DNA of 7,052 bases from Burkholderiales bacterium (GTDB taxonomy: Bacteria > Pseudomonadota > Gammaproteobacteria > Burkholderiales > SG8-41): NCBI GenBank assembly GCA_019746155.1, contig JAIESJ010000005.1:1-7052 (forward strand), read 5' to 3'. The translations under genes and the position numbers were made by a program. A model generated the notes under the pieces. The model was not told the DNA's origin. It searched no databases and worked only from the letters and a program-made list of their open reading frames with translations. Below, in pieces: positions 1 through 6,191 of this stretch; position 1 is the stretch's first letter, and each line of letters opens with the position of its first letter.

Positions 1-107
1 GCCGAGAAGCCTATGCTGGTCCCGCCTCTTTGAGCACAGCGCAAGAAAGCCAGGCGACGGTACTGATGCATTGCCGCGCCGCCAGACTGCAGCCGCCAGG
101 CAACTTC

Positions 108-380
108 ATGAGCGAAAGCGAAACGGGACAGGTATTCCAGATAATAGACGCCCGGGGCCGGCACCCGCCCGAGCCGATGATGCGCGCGCTGGAAGCGCTC
201 GAGCTTTTGCCACGCGGCCAGAAGCTCGTCATGCTGACCCATTGCGAGTCGCGCCCGCTATTCCGGATCCTCAGGCACAACGGCTTCGATTATCGCTGCA
301 AGTTCATTTCGGAAGGTTACTTTGAGGTCGTCATGTGGCATGCCGCCGACACGCTCGCCACTTCGGCCGGTCTCGAATGA
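108..380 (+). CDS. DUF2249 domain protein
   Basis: A small soluble protein of 90 residues made of a single DUF2249 domain. Visible family features are the opening strand with IIDARG (residues 12-17), the PPEPM motif (20-24) that begins the first helix, an LTHCESRPLF segment (43-52) where the family usually has a charged residue followed by Pro-Leu, and a closing GYFEVVMW strand. The biochemical role of the family is not established. Such genes often sit beside NO reductase, nitrite reductase or hemerythrin genes, which fits this neighbourhood. I chose the ATG at 108 because an AGG lies seven bases upstream and the domain begins soon after. The frame stays open to the left edge of the window, with a TTG at 30 and an ATG at 66, so a longer N-terminus cannot be excluded. 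The gene converges on the minus-strand operon and ends about ten bases before the next minus-strand stop. Confidence 0.85.
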   Translation: MSESETGQVFQIIDARGRHPPEPMMRALEALELLPRGQKLVMLTHCESRPLFRILRHNGFDYRCKFISEGYFEVVMWHAADTLATSAGLE

Positions 381-416
381 AAAATCGCGCTTACCACGGC
401 AAGCACAAGCAGCGCG
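380..416 (-). terminator. Possible intrinsic terminator of the minus-strand operon
   Basis: On the minus strand, CGCGCT (416-411) can pair with AGCGCG (391-386), and the stem is followed directly by ATTTTT (385-380). The stem is only six pairs and the loop is 19 bases, so this is a weak candidate. It lies at the end of the minus-strand operon and just past the stop of the converging DUF2249 gene, where a terminator would be expected. It overlaps the end of the small ORF at 391-543. Confidence 0.3.
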
Positions 417-543
417 GCCACCGTATATTGTGCGTGAGGACAAGCGGCAGCCCGGGCTGGAAGTGAACTGCGGCAGCCCCGAGCGCAATCGATGTCACTG
501 TGGCAAGCAGGCGCTTCTCGCCTTCGGGCTTTTGTTCGCTCAT
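391..543 (-). CDS. Small ORF of unknown function, possibly frameshifted membrane protein
   Basis: A 50-codon ORF whose ATG lies eight bases after the stop of the oxidase-like gene, so it could be translated by coupling; no clear ribosome binding site is seen. It starts with a charged stretch (MSEQKPEGEKR) followed by a moderately hydrophobic segment (LLATVTSIALGAAAV). Its last dozen residues (IRWPRCLCLPW) do not look like natural protein. The neighbouring minus-strand frame over 380-424 reads TVAALLVLAVVSAIF, a convincing membrane helix, and stays open to a stop at 317-319, but it has no start codon of its own. The best reading is either a two-helix membrane protein broken by an apparent one-base deletion near 424-440, or a chance ORF. 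No homology is recognised. The extended frame would overlap the converging DUF2249 gene by about 64 bases, which argues for caution. Confidence 0.38.
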   Translation of the reverse strand: MSEQKPEGEKRLLATVTSIALGAAAVHFQPGLPLVLTHNIRWPRCLCLPW

Positions 544-551
544 GGGTGGCG

Positions 552-1988
552 CTATGGCTGAACGGCGCGCGGCTGGCGCAGCATCGCGTGTAACACTACC
601 GCCACGAACAACAACCCTCCAACCACTGCAATCAATCCGCCCAATCCCATAAGGCCCATAGCCGCAACTTCCTGGAAACTGGTGAGCACCTGCTCGCTGC
701 CCGCCACCTTGCGTTGCACGCCGTAGCCGCCCGACCATACCAGGCCGATGACGTGCAGCAATTGCCCTGCGCCGTAAAGATAAGCCTGCAGCGTCGCCCA
801 CCGGCCGGCAGGTTCGCCGAATCCAAGGCGCGGCAGGAGGAGGTAGACCACGCCCATCAAGGCCAGGGTGACGCCAACGATAGAGCCATGATAGTGCGCC
901 GGAATCTTGACATTGCTGCCTTGTATCATGAAGCCGATGATGCCGCCCACGCCGAACAGCACGATCGAGGTGATGAGCGCGGCCCGCAAAGGACGCGCCA
1001 CAGGCGGCACGCGCTCCCCTCCCAGCAGGCCGGCAATCACCGCCAGCGCAACTGGCAGGATCGCCAACCCGCCGCCAAATTGCATCAACCACGTCATCAG
1101 CCTGCGATGCTCGACCGCGGTCACGTCGTACGCCAGATAAATGACGGGGATCAGGAATACCGATACCAGAGCGATGCCGAACATGAGCAGCGCTACCCGC
1201 GGCGTCAGCGGCACCCGCGCGCCACATGCGCTTGCCAGCCACAACCACGCGACCAGCATCAGCAGCGTGTAGGTAAACTGGATCACGTGGCCGGCGCCCC
1301 AGAACAGCACTTCATAATAGGGCCTGCCCGTAAGCCCGGCAGGAATTTTCAGGAAAGACCACACCAGAGCAATTAGCGCCACCGCTGTCGACACCACCGC
1401 CGCGTTCAGTCCGAAGCGCAGGCTGCCTGTCCCGTCCGGGTGCGTACCCACCATCGGAACCGAAATCAGGCCGCGCAGCACGAGCAACAGGACGCCAAAG
1501 CCGAACATCGCCAACCCCGTCAGGAACAGTGCATCGTCCAGCACCGGTACGTAATTGCTCATCAATGGCAGACTATTCCCAACAAATGGGGCGATACAGA
1601 TGATCGCGGTGCCGGCTGCGGCTATGGCGAGCGCCAGCCAGCCCATGCCCGTCAGGCGTTCCGTGCTGTTGATGCTCCACAGCACGGCGCCAAGCGCCAG
1701 AAACCACACCAGCACCGACAGATCGACATGGACGACCAGCGCGACGCGGAAAAAATCGGCAACCGGAAACAGGTGCTGGAGATAGGGCGTGCGCGCCAGC
1801 ACCAGCAGCACGGAGAATACTCCTGCTCCGATCAGAGCCGCGAGGCCGAGAATGAGCCAGCCGACGGCGAGATCGCGCCGCTCGTCCGTTGGAATGATCA
1901 GATCGTAACTCACCACAGGCAGGCTGACATGCCATCGCTGCAACCACGCCGGCGCTTCGGTCTCCAGACCGCGTTGCATCATCTTCAT
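552..1988 (-). CDS. Haem-copper oxidase superfamily subunit I, NO reductase-like
   Basis: An integral membrane protein of 478 residues with about twelve predicted helices, the core catalytic subunit of the haem-copper oxidase / NO reductase superfamily. Helix II carries H87 (VVHVDLSVLVW), and helix X carries H365 and H367 (AHYHGSIVG): these are the low-spin haem pair (H87/H367) and the high-spin haem ligand (H365). Helix VI carries H234 (GAGHVIQFTYT), the expected first ligand of the non-haem metal. Four residues later there is F238, neither the Tyr of oxidases nor the Glu of cNOR. Where helix VII normally ends in His-His, my alignment gives Y287-D288 (YLAYDVT). GVQRK near residues 423-427 matches the haem propionate-binding Arg region. 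Reduction of NO, rather than O2, at the membrane is inferred; annotation pipelines would probably call it a cbb3-type oxidase subunit I. No CcoO/CcoP, NorC or CuA partner is present. It is the last large gene of the operon, three bases after the previous stop. The first of three ATGs (1988) is preferred because of its AAAGGGG site. Confidence 0.92.
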   Translation of the reverse strand: MKMMQRGLETEAPAWLQRWHVSLPVVSYDLIIPTDERRDLAVGWLILGLAALIGAGVFSVLLVLARTPYLQHLFPVADFFRVALVVHVDLSVLVWFLALGAVLWSINSTERLTGMGWLALAIAAAGTAIICIAPFVGNSLPLMSNYVPVLDDALFLTGLAMFGFGVLLLVLRGLISVPMVGTHPDGTGSLRFGLNAAVVSTAVALIALVWSFLKIPAGLTGRPYYEVLFWGAGHVIQFTYTLLMLVAWLWLASACGARVPLTPRVALLMFGIALVSVFLIPVIYLAYDVTAVEHRRLMTWLMQFGGGLAILPVALAVIAGLLGGERVPPVARPLRAALITSIVLFGVGGIIGFMIQGSNVKIPAHYHGSIVGVTLALMGVVYLLLPRLGFGEPAGRWATLQAYLYGAGQLLHVIGLVWSGGYGVQRKVAGSEQVLTSFQEVAAMGLMGLGGLIAVVGGLLFVAVVLHAMLRQPRAVQP

Positions 1989-1991
1989 CGC

Positions 1992-3596
1992 TCAAGAACC
2001 CCTTTCGATCGGTATTTTGTTGTGCAGCGCCTTGGTGCGCGAAGTGAGATGCGGCGCATTACGCGGCATACCTTCGAGCGCCAAGCGAAAGTCATCGAGT
2101 TTTCGTGCAAGCTCAGCCCCCTCACCGGCTCCCGACCACACCAACCTCACTCGCTCACTCGCAACATTTGGACGCAGATGCGGTTCGCGCCGCCCTTCGA
2201 GACGTCGCGCAGTCCAAACGTTGCCGAGCCGGTACGCGCAATCGCCTTCCCGGCAACCCGCAACCATCACGCCCTCCGCACCGCTGCGCAATGCGTACTC
2301 GATGAAAGACGGCGGCAGCATGCCGATACACAGCAGGCTGAAGACCGCAACGTCCGGTGCTTCGAGTGCCCGAATGCGCGCGGCGCAATCACAGCCAAAC
2401 GCGACGATACGGCGTTCGCTGCGCAGCCGGCTCAGACCGCGCTCCAGCGCCGCGCGCAGCTCGTTTACCGGCAACTGGGGCATGTCGATCCCCGTCACCA
2501 GTCTTTCGTTGCTGCGAAAGGGCGTCGAGGACGGACACGCTCCCGCACAAATGCCGCAGCTCGCGCACAATGCGGGGATCACCTCCGCACGCATCCGTCC
2601 GGGCCCGGCGCCGCTGCGCGGCCGCATCACGACCGCGGCATACGGGCAATCGGCAAAACAGCGTGCACAACCGTTGCAGTTCTCAAGGTCGACCCGCGCC
2701 ACCGGCGCGCGCGCGCCGCGCGCGAGCAGCGGCAACAGCATGAGCAAGCCCGTCACAGCACCGGCCAACACCCACAACTCCGCCGCCGACCGGCTGTAGA
2801 GCAGCCAGTAGGGAAACAGATAAAACCAGTCGAATGCAAGCAGGTGCGGCACCGTTGCCAGGTCCGCCGGACCCTGGCTCAGCGCCGGCTTGGCAAGCGC
2901 CAATACCAGCAGCGCGGCAAGCGTTCCCCACCCGAGTACCCGCCCGGTGTGGACGTCGGCATGATTCACCCGCTGGATGTGGATGAACATTCCGAGCAGC
3001 AACGCCAGCGGTATCCCGATGTGCAGGAAAATCAGCAGCGTAAACAAGCGGTCGCTCACATTCTCCACGACCAGGAAGTTGCGCGCGAGCGGCTCAGCAA
3101 ACAGCGGCAGCGCATCGAGCCACTCGACGGTGGCGATCGCGACGAACTGGGCAAGCCTGTCCCATGGCAGCCAGTAACCGCCGATACCCGAAGCAAACAG
3201 CAACCACAGCAGCGGCACCCCGGTGATCCACGAAAACCAGCGAAAGCCGCCGTAACGTCCGCGCAGGAACTCCTTCGCCAGGTGCAGCACAACGGTGAGC
3301 ATGAATGCGTCCGACGCATGGCGATGCAGGCTTCTCATCACCCCGCCCGCATAGCGCTGACCGTTGCTCAGCGCTTCGACCGACTGGTACGCTCCGCTGA
3401 CGCCGGTATCGAAAAACACGTACAGATAGATGCCGCTCGCCGTGATAATCCAGAAGAAAAAGAAGCTCAGCGCGCCCAGATGGCGCCACGGATTGTTGGC
3501 GGCATTGAAGACCCGATCGAAGATGAATTCGATCTTGCGCAGCTCCCCGAGACTCGCGAGGCGAGCTGCCTCATATGTCGTAACGCTCTGTTCCAT
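1992..3596 (-). CDS. Diheme cytochrome b fused to 2x[4Fe-4S] ferredoxin and MvhD/FlpD-like domain
   Basis: A 534-residue fusion. Residues about 38-292 are a cytochrome b of bc1/b6 type: H91 and H105 in helix B (SLHRHASD, VVLHLAKEF) and H192 and H206 in helix D (FLHIG, FIHIQR) give two bis-His b haems with the bc1-like spacing of 14. The cd region keeps GYWLPW. A degenerate Qo-type motif, FDWF, sits at 255-258 where PEWY would be. Residues 307-317 and 344-354 each hold CxxCxxCxxxCP, two [4Fe-4S] clusters. Residues about 396-465 match the MvhD/FlpD iron-sulfur family: GCDC (401-404), LLCIGMLP (C423) and AGCREGDCAYRLGNV (C448, C453), ending in ARR. In methanogens MvhD carries a [2Fe-2S] cluster and delivers electrons to heterodisulfide reductase. 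The soluble part should face the cytoplasm. Inferred role: electron exchange between a ferredoxin or Hdr-like partner and quinone or the adjacent oxidase-like subunit. It lies 28 bases after the upstream gene; GGAAG twelve bases before the ATG is a weak binding site. Confidence 0.92.
   Translation of the reverse strand: MEQSVTTYEAARLASLGELRKIEFIFDRVFNAANNPWRHLGALSFFFFWIITASGIYLYVFFDTGVSGAYQSVEALSNGQRYAGGVMRSLHRHASDAFMLTVVLHLAKEFLRGRYGGFRWFSWITGVPLLWLLFASGIGGYWLPWDRLAQFVAIATVEWLDALPLFAEPLARNFLVVENVSDRLFTLLIFLHIGIPLALLLGMFIHIQRVNHADVHTGRVLGWGTLAALLVLALAKPALSQGPADLATVPHLLAFDWFYLFPYWLLYSRSAAELWVLAGAVTGLLMLLPLLARGARAPVARVDLENCNGCARCFADCPYAAVVMRPRSGAGPGRMRAEVIPALCASCGICAGACPSSTPFRSNERLVTGIDMPQLPVNELRAALERGLSRLRSERRIVAFGCDCAARIRALEAPDVAVFSLLCIGMLPPSFIEYALRSGAEGVMVAGCREGDCAYRLGNVWTARRLEGRREPHLRPNVASERVRLVWSGAGEGAELARKLDDFRLALEGMPRNAPHLTSRTKALHNKIPIERGS
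1999..2005 (-). promoter_or_regulatory. Ribosome binding site of the oxidase-like gene
   Basis: AAAGGGG reads on the minus strand inside the last codons of the upstream gene. Its end is ten bases before the ATG at 1988 and sixteen before the in-frame ATG at 1982, so it favours the first start. It is the strongest-looking Shine-Dalgarno in the left half of the operon. Confidence 0.6.
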
Positions 3597-3624
3597 CGCA
3601 ATTTTCAGCTTCCGCTGGCGGAAC

Positions 3625-4128
3625 TCAGAACCTGAACAGAAACCCGCCCTGGCTTGCGCTGAAGTCGATCACCAGCACCTGCGCCGGCGCCAGCTCGATC
3701 GTCTGCTCGCGCGCATAAGTGAAATCACCGGACGCGCGATCCCTGAGCCGCGCTCTGAAGCGATGGCTGCCGACGGCGATCGGATGACGCCAGTAGGCCG
3801 TCGAGGCGAGATCGCGCCGCAATCCTGACGGCTGCAGCACCTCCCGGTACACGAGCTTGCCGTCGATCTCAAGCTCGACGGTGACCGGCGCGCGCTCGCG
3901 CGGACACTCCAGCGGCGCGCGCATGTTGGGCGAGAGCTTCGCCAACTCCCCGGGCGTACGCTGGCGGCACTCGCCGATGCGCTGGCCGGCATGACTGAGG
4001 CTCAGCCTGACCAGCGCCTGATCCGATGGCAGGTGCACATAGGCCGGTGAAGTCGAAAAATAGCCGATGATCACCATAAAAGGCACATAGAGCGCCGCCT
4101 GCGCAAGATAACGCAGGATTGCAGTCAT
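3625..4128 (-). CDS. Membrane-anchored periplasmic protein of unknown function
   Basis: A 167-residue protein with one N-terminal membrane helix (about residues 8-24, YLAQAALYVPFMVIIGYFS). The extracytoplasmic domain that follows is rich in predicted beta strands and ends in VLVIDFSASQGGFLFRF. The helix has no obvious signal-peptidase site, so it probably acts as an anchor. Two cysteines, C54 (GEC) and C75 (LECP), could form a disulfide. There is no CxxCH haem site, no CuA motif and no iron-sulfur motif, so it is unlikely to carry electrons; an accessory or assembly subunit of the cytochrome b/oxidase complex is a guess from position. I do not recognise a characterised family. Its ATG overlaps the stop of the preceding gene as ATGA, implying coupled translation and a shared stoichiometry. 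Confidence 0.86.
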   Translation of the reverse strand: MTAILRYLAQAALYVPFMVIIGYFSTSPAYVHLPSDQALVRLSLSHAGQRIGECRQRTPGELAKLSPNMRAPLECPRERAPVTVELEIDGKLVYREVLQPSGLRRDLASTAYWRHPIAVGSHRFRARLRDRASGDFTYAREQTIELAPAQVLVIDFSASQGGFLFRF

Positions 4129-6077
4129 GCCGGGCCTCCCAGCCGCACCATGTCCGCCTGCGGCGGCGCGTGCCCGAGCCGGGGCGCAAGCCGGAAAGCG
4201 TCCGAGAAGCAGTCGTCCTCGGACATGCCGCGCGACATGAACGCCGGGTGCGCGGCCTCCACCATCTGCACCGAGCCGCAGGCATAGATCTGGTAGCCGG
4301 ACAGATCGGGAAAATCCTGCAGAATGGCTTCGTGCACGAGTCCCGTGCGGCCCTGCCAGTCGTCCTCGGGACGCGGCTCGGAGAGCACCGGAATGAACCT
4401 GAAGTTCGCATGCTCCTGCTCCCAGCGCTGCGGCAGGTGCGCGAGATAAAGATCTTTTTTCGAGCGCACTCCCCAGTAAAGCAGCATCTTCCGCTTCAGT
4501 CCGGCATGGAACGCATACTCGAGCATGCTCTTCACTGGCGCGAAACCGGTTGCGCCCGCGACAAATATGATCGGCTTGTCGCTGTCCTCACGCAGGAAGA
4601 ACGAGCCCAGAGGGCCCTCGAAGCGCAGCACTTCGCCCTCCTTCATCTCGGTGAACACGTGAGTCGTGAACCGCCCGCCCTTGACCCAGCGGATGTGCAG
4701 TTCGATCAGTCCGGTCTCGTGCGGCGCCGTGGCGAACGAGAAGCTGCGCTTGGCTCCGTCGTCGAGCAGGACATTGAGGTATTGCCCGGCATAAAAACGG
4801 ATCTTCGCATCGCCGACCAGCCTGAGATGGACCTGCATCACATCGTCGGCGAGCCTGCGCAACCCTTGCACACGGGCGGTATAAACGCCGACCGGAATGC
4901 CACCCGGCGCCGCCGCAGAATGGTACTCGAGCTCAAGATCGGACAGCGGTGTGGCGCAGCAGAACAACGCCTTGCCCTCGTTCTTTTCCTGCTCGCTTAA
5001 AACGCTCGCCTGATACGCGCCGTAATCGACCGCGCCGTAGAGAACCGTGCCTTTGCACACGCCGCAGCCGCCGTTGCGGCACTCGAACGGCAAGGCAAGC
5101 CCCTCGCGCAGGCCGGCGTCGAGCAGGGTCTCGCCTTCGCGCGCCGCGACGATGCGGTTGTCCGGATGAACCATCAAGTGGAATATGCGCGCCTTGCGGA
5201 AGCCGAGTCGGGGGGGCAGCCACGGCAACAGCATGAACAACAACGTAGCTCCACCGGTGAGCAGCCACACCTCCGCCGGCGACCAGCGGTAGATCAGCGG
5301 ATATACCGTGAGATAGAACCAGTCGAAGCTGATCGCTGTAACGGCGACCCCGAGGTCTGCCTGTTCCATGCTCACCGCCGGCTTAATGAGCGACAGTACC
5401 GTCAGCGCGGCGAGCAGCGTGAACATGATCGGCAGCGGCGGGTTCGTCTTCGCACGCGGTACCCGCTGGGTATGGATCCACAGCAGCGCGAGCACTCCCA
5501 GCGGCAATCCGATGTGAACGAAGGAAAGCAGCGAAAACAAGCGATCGTTCACTGCATTCCGGAAAATGAAGTTGCGGATCAGGGCGCCATTGAATATCGG
5601 CAACCAGTCGAACCACTCGGCAGTCGCCGCCACCACAAACTGCGCCAGCCGGTCCCACGGCAGCATGTAGCCGTTAATGCCGGATGCGTAAACAAGCCAG
5701 AGCAGCAGCATCCCGGTCAACCACGAGAACCAGCGGAAGCTGCGGTAGCGGTCGAAGGTAAAATGTCTCACCATGTGCAGCAGCATTGCCAGCACCATGC
5801 CGTCGGAGGCGTAGCGATGAAGACTGCGCATTACGCCGCCCAGGTACCATTGCCCGTGCGTCAGATATTCAACCGAGGCATACGCCTCGTTCACACCGGT
5901 CTTGAAAAAAACGTAGAGGTAAAGTCCGCTCGCCGCCACAATCCAGAACATGTAATAGGCGATCGGGCCCAGGTAGTAGAGCGGGTTCAACCTGTCGCCG
6001 AAAGCCAGGTTGAACAGGTTTTCGACACGCAGAAATACCCGCTGTCCGGCAAGCTGCAAGCGTCTTAACATCGGCAA
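4125..6077 (-). CDS. Diheme cytochrome b fused to [2Fe-2S] ferredoxin and FAD/NAD(P)H reductase
   Basis: A 650-residue fusion (numbered from TTG 6077). Residues about 30-290 are a diheme cytochrome b: H87 and H101 in helix B (SLHRYASD, LLHMV), H188 and H202 in helix D (FVHIG, WIHTQR), the loop GYMLPW, and a PEWY-like FDWF at 251-254. Residues about 297-385 form a plant-type [2Fe-2S] ferredoxin with C333, C338 and C341 (CRNGGCGVCKG) and C373 (LFCCATPLSD). Residues about 395-630 are a ferredoxin-NADP reductase-like module: RSFSF (444-448) for FAD, the GGRFTTHVF region, GATGFAP (508-514) for the nicotinamide nucleotide, YACGS (598-602) and a C-terminal SDAF. It resembles reductases of the CDP-6-deoxy-glucoseen reductase / oxygenase reductase type. 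Inferred role: move electrons between cytoplasmic NAD(P)H and b haems, quinone or the terminal enzyme; the direction is unknown. It is the first gene after the FNR-type promoter. The ATG at 6071 is an equally good start; both candidates have only a weak GAG upstream. Confidence 0.94.
   Translation of the reverse strand: MPMLRRLQLAGQRVFLRVENLFNLAFGDRLNPLYYLGPIAYYMFWIVAASGLYLYVFFKTGVNEAYASVEYLTHGQWYLGGVMRSLHRYASDGMVLAMLLHMVRHFTFDRYRSFRWFSWLTGMLLLWLVYASGINGYMLPWDRLAQFVVAATAEWFDWLPIFNGALIRNFIFRNAVNDRLFSLLSFVHIGLPLGVLALLWIHTQRVPRAKTNPPLPIMFTLLAALTVLSLIKPAVSMEQADLGVAVTAISFDWFYLTVYPLIYRWSPAEVWLLTGGATLLFMLLPWLPPRLGFRKARIFHLMVHPDNRIVAAREGETLLDAGLREGLALPFECRNGGCGVCKGTVLYGAVDYGAYQASVLSEQEKNEGKALFCCATPLSDLELEYHSAAAPGGIPVGVYTARVQGLRRLADDVMQVHLRLVGDAKIRFYAGQYLNVLLDDGAKRSFSFATAPHETGLIELHIRWVKGGRFTTHVFTEMKEGEVLRFEGPLGSFFLREDSDKPIIFVAGATGFAPVKSMLEYAFHAGLKRKMLLYWGVRSKKDLYLAHLPQRWEQEHANFRFIPVLSEPRPEDDWQGRTGLVHEAILQDFPDLSGYQIYACGSVQMVEAAHPAFMSRGMSEDDCFSDAFRLAPRLGHAPPQADMVRLGGPA
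4135..4140 (-). promoter_or_regulatory. Ribosome binding site for the ATGA-coupled gene
   Basis: GGGAGG on the minus strand lies six bases before the ATG at 4128, inside the last codons of the cytochrome b/reductase gene. It fixes the start of the 167-residue protein and supports translational coupling through the ATGA overlap. Confidence 0.6.
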
Positions 6078-6123
6078 CGAATCTCGTGAGCCGCAAGCGA
6101 ATCAGCAACAACAGACGCGGCAT

Positions 6124-6136
6124 TGCAGACATGGTA
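6124..6136 (-). promoter_or_regulatory. Predicted -10 element and transcription start
   Basis: TACCAT on the minus strand (6136-6131) matches the sigma-70 -10 consensus at four of six positions. With a start site at 6124 it places the centre of the upstream FNR-type box exactly at -41.5, the class II activation position. The leader to the ATG at 6071 would be about 53 bases. The start site is a prediction from spacing only. Confidence 0.55.
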
Positions 6137-6158
6137 GCGCCGCCGGGCGCACAACGGG

Positions 6159-6172
6159 TTGATGTGCATCAA
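6159..6172 (-). promoter_or_regulatory. Perfect FNR/ANR/DNR-type operator
   Basis: TTGATGTGCATCAA is a perfect TTGAT-N4-ATCAA palindrome, the consensus site of the CRP/FNR family regulators FNR, ANR and DNR/NNR. It lies in the gap after the SCO gene, with its centre about 94 bases before the ATG at 6071, and points to activation of the four-gene unit under low oxygen and/or NO. The sequence alone cannot tell an oxygen-sensing FNR from an NO-sensing DNR. The SCO gene lies upstream of the box and is not obviously controlled by it. Confidence 0.86.
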
Positions 6173-6191
6173 GCAGCGGCAAGATCCCGGG

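Larger units (their letters stand above)
6078..6191 (-). other. Intergenic promoter region between SCO gene and cytochrome b operon
   Basis: These 114 bases hold the FNR-type box and the predicted -10 element. I see no coding potential and no hairpin with a T-run after the SCO stop, so read-through from the SCO gene into the operon is possible. Confidence 0.6.

Noticed and set aside
1..33. Possible 3' end of a plus-strand gene entering from the left edge
   Set aside because: Only ten codons before a TGA; too short to support.
29..44. TTGAG...GCAA stretch resembling an FNR half-site pair upstream of the DUF2249 gene
   Set aside because: The two halves do not match TTGAT/ATCAA and the spacing is wrong.
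391..1248. Minus-strand 285-codon ORF spanning the end of the oxidase-like gene
   Set aside because: Most of it is an out-of-frame reading of the oxidase-like gene; only its last 50 codons, from the ATG at 543, could be real and are listed separately.
552..1988. Assignment as a cbb3 oxidase CcoN
   Set aside because: The His-His pair is missing and no CcoO or CcoP is present; overall superfamily membership is kept but O2 reduction is not claimed.
2389..2670. Cys-rich minus-strand ORF inside the second cytochrome b fusion
   Set aside because: The cysteines and arginines come from reading the ferredoxin region out of frame; the in-frame protein has exact CxxCxxCxxxCP motifs.
1440..3635. Plus-strand ORF of 731 codons opposite the cytochrome b and oxidase-like genes
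   Set aside because: Its translation is rich in Gln, His and Arg with no recognisable domain, and it is antisense to two proteins with clear haem-ligand motifs; it is a shadow of GC-rich codon usage.
5166..6068. Plus-strand ORF of 300 codons opposite the cytochrome b/reductase gene
   Set aside because: Low-complexity Gln/Arg/His-rich translation antisense to a well-supported fusion protein.
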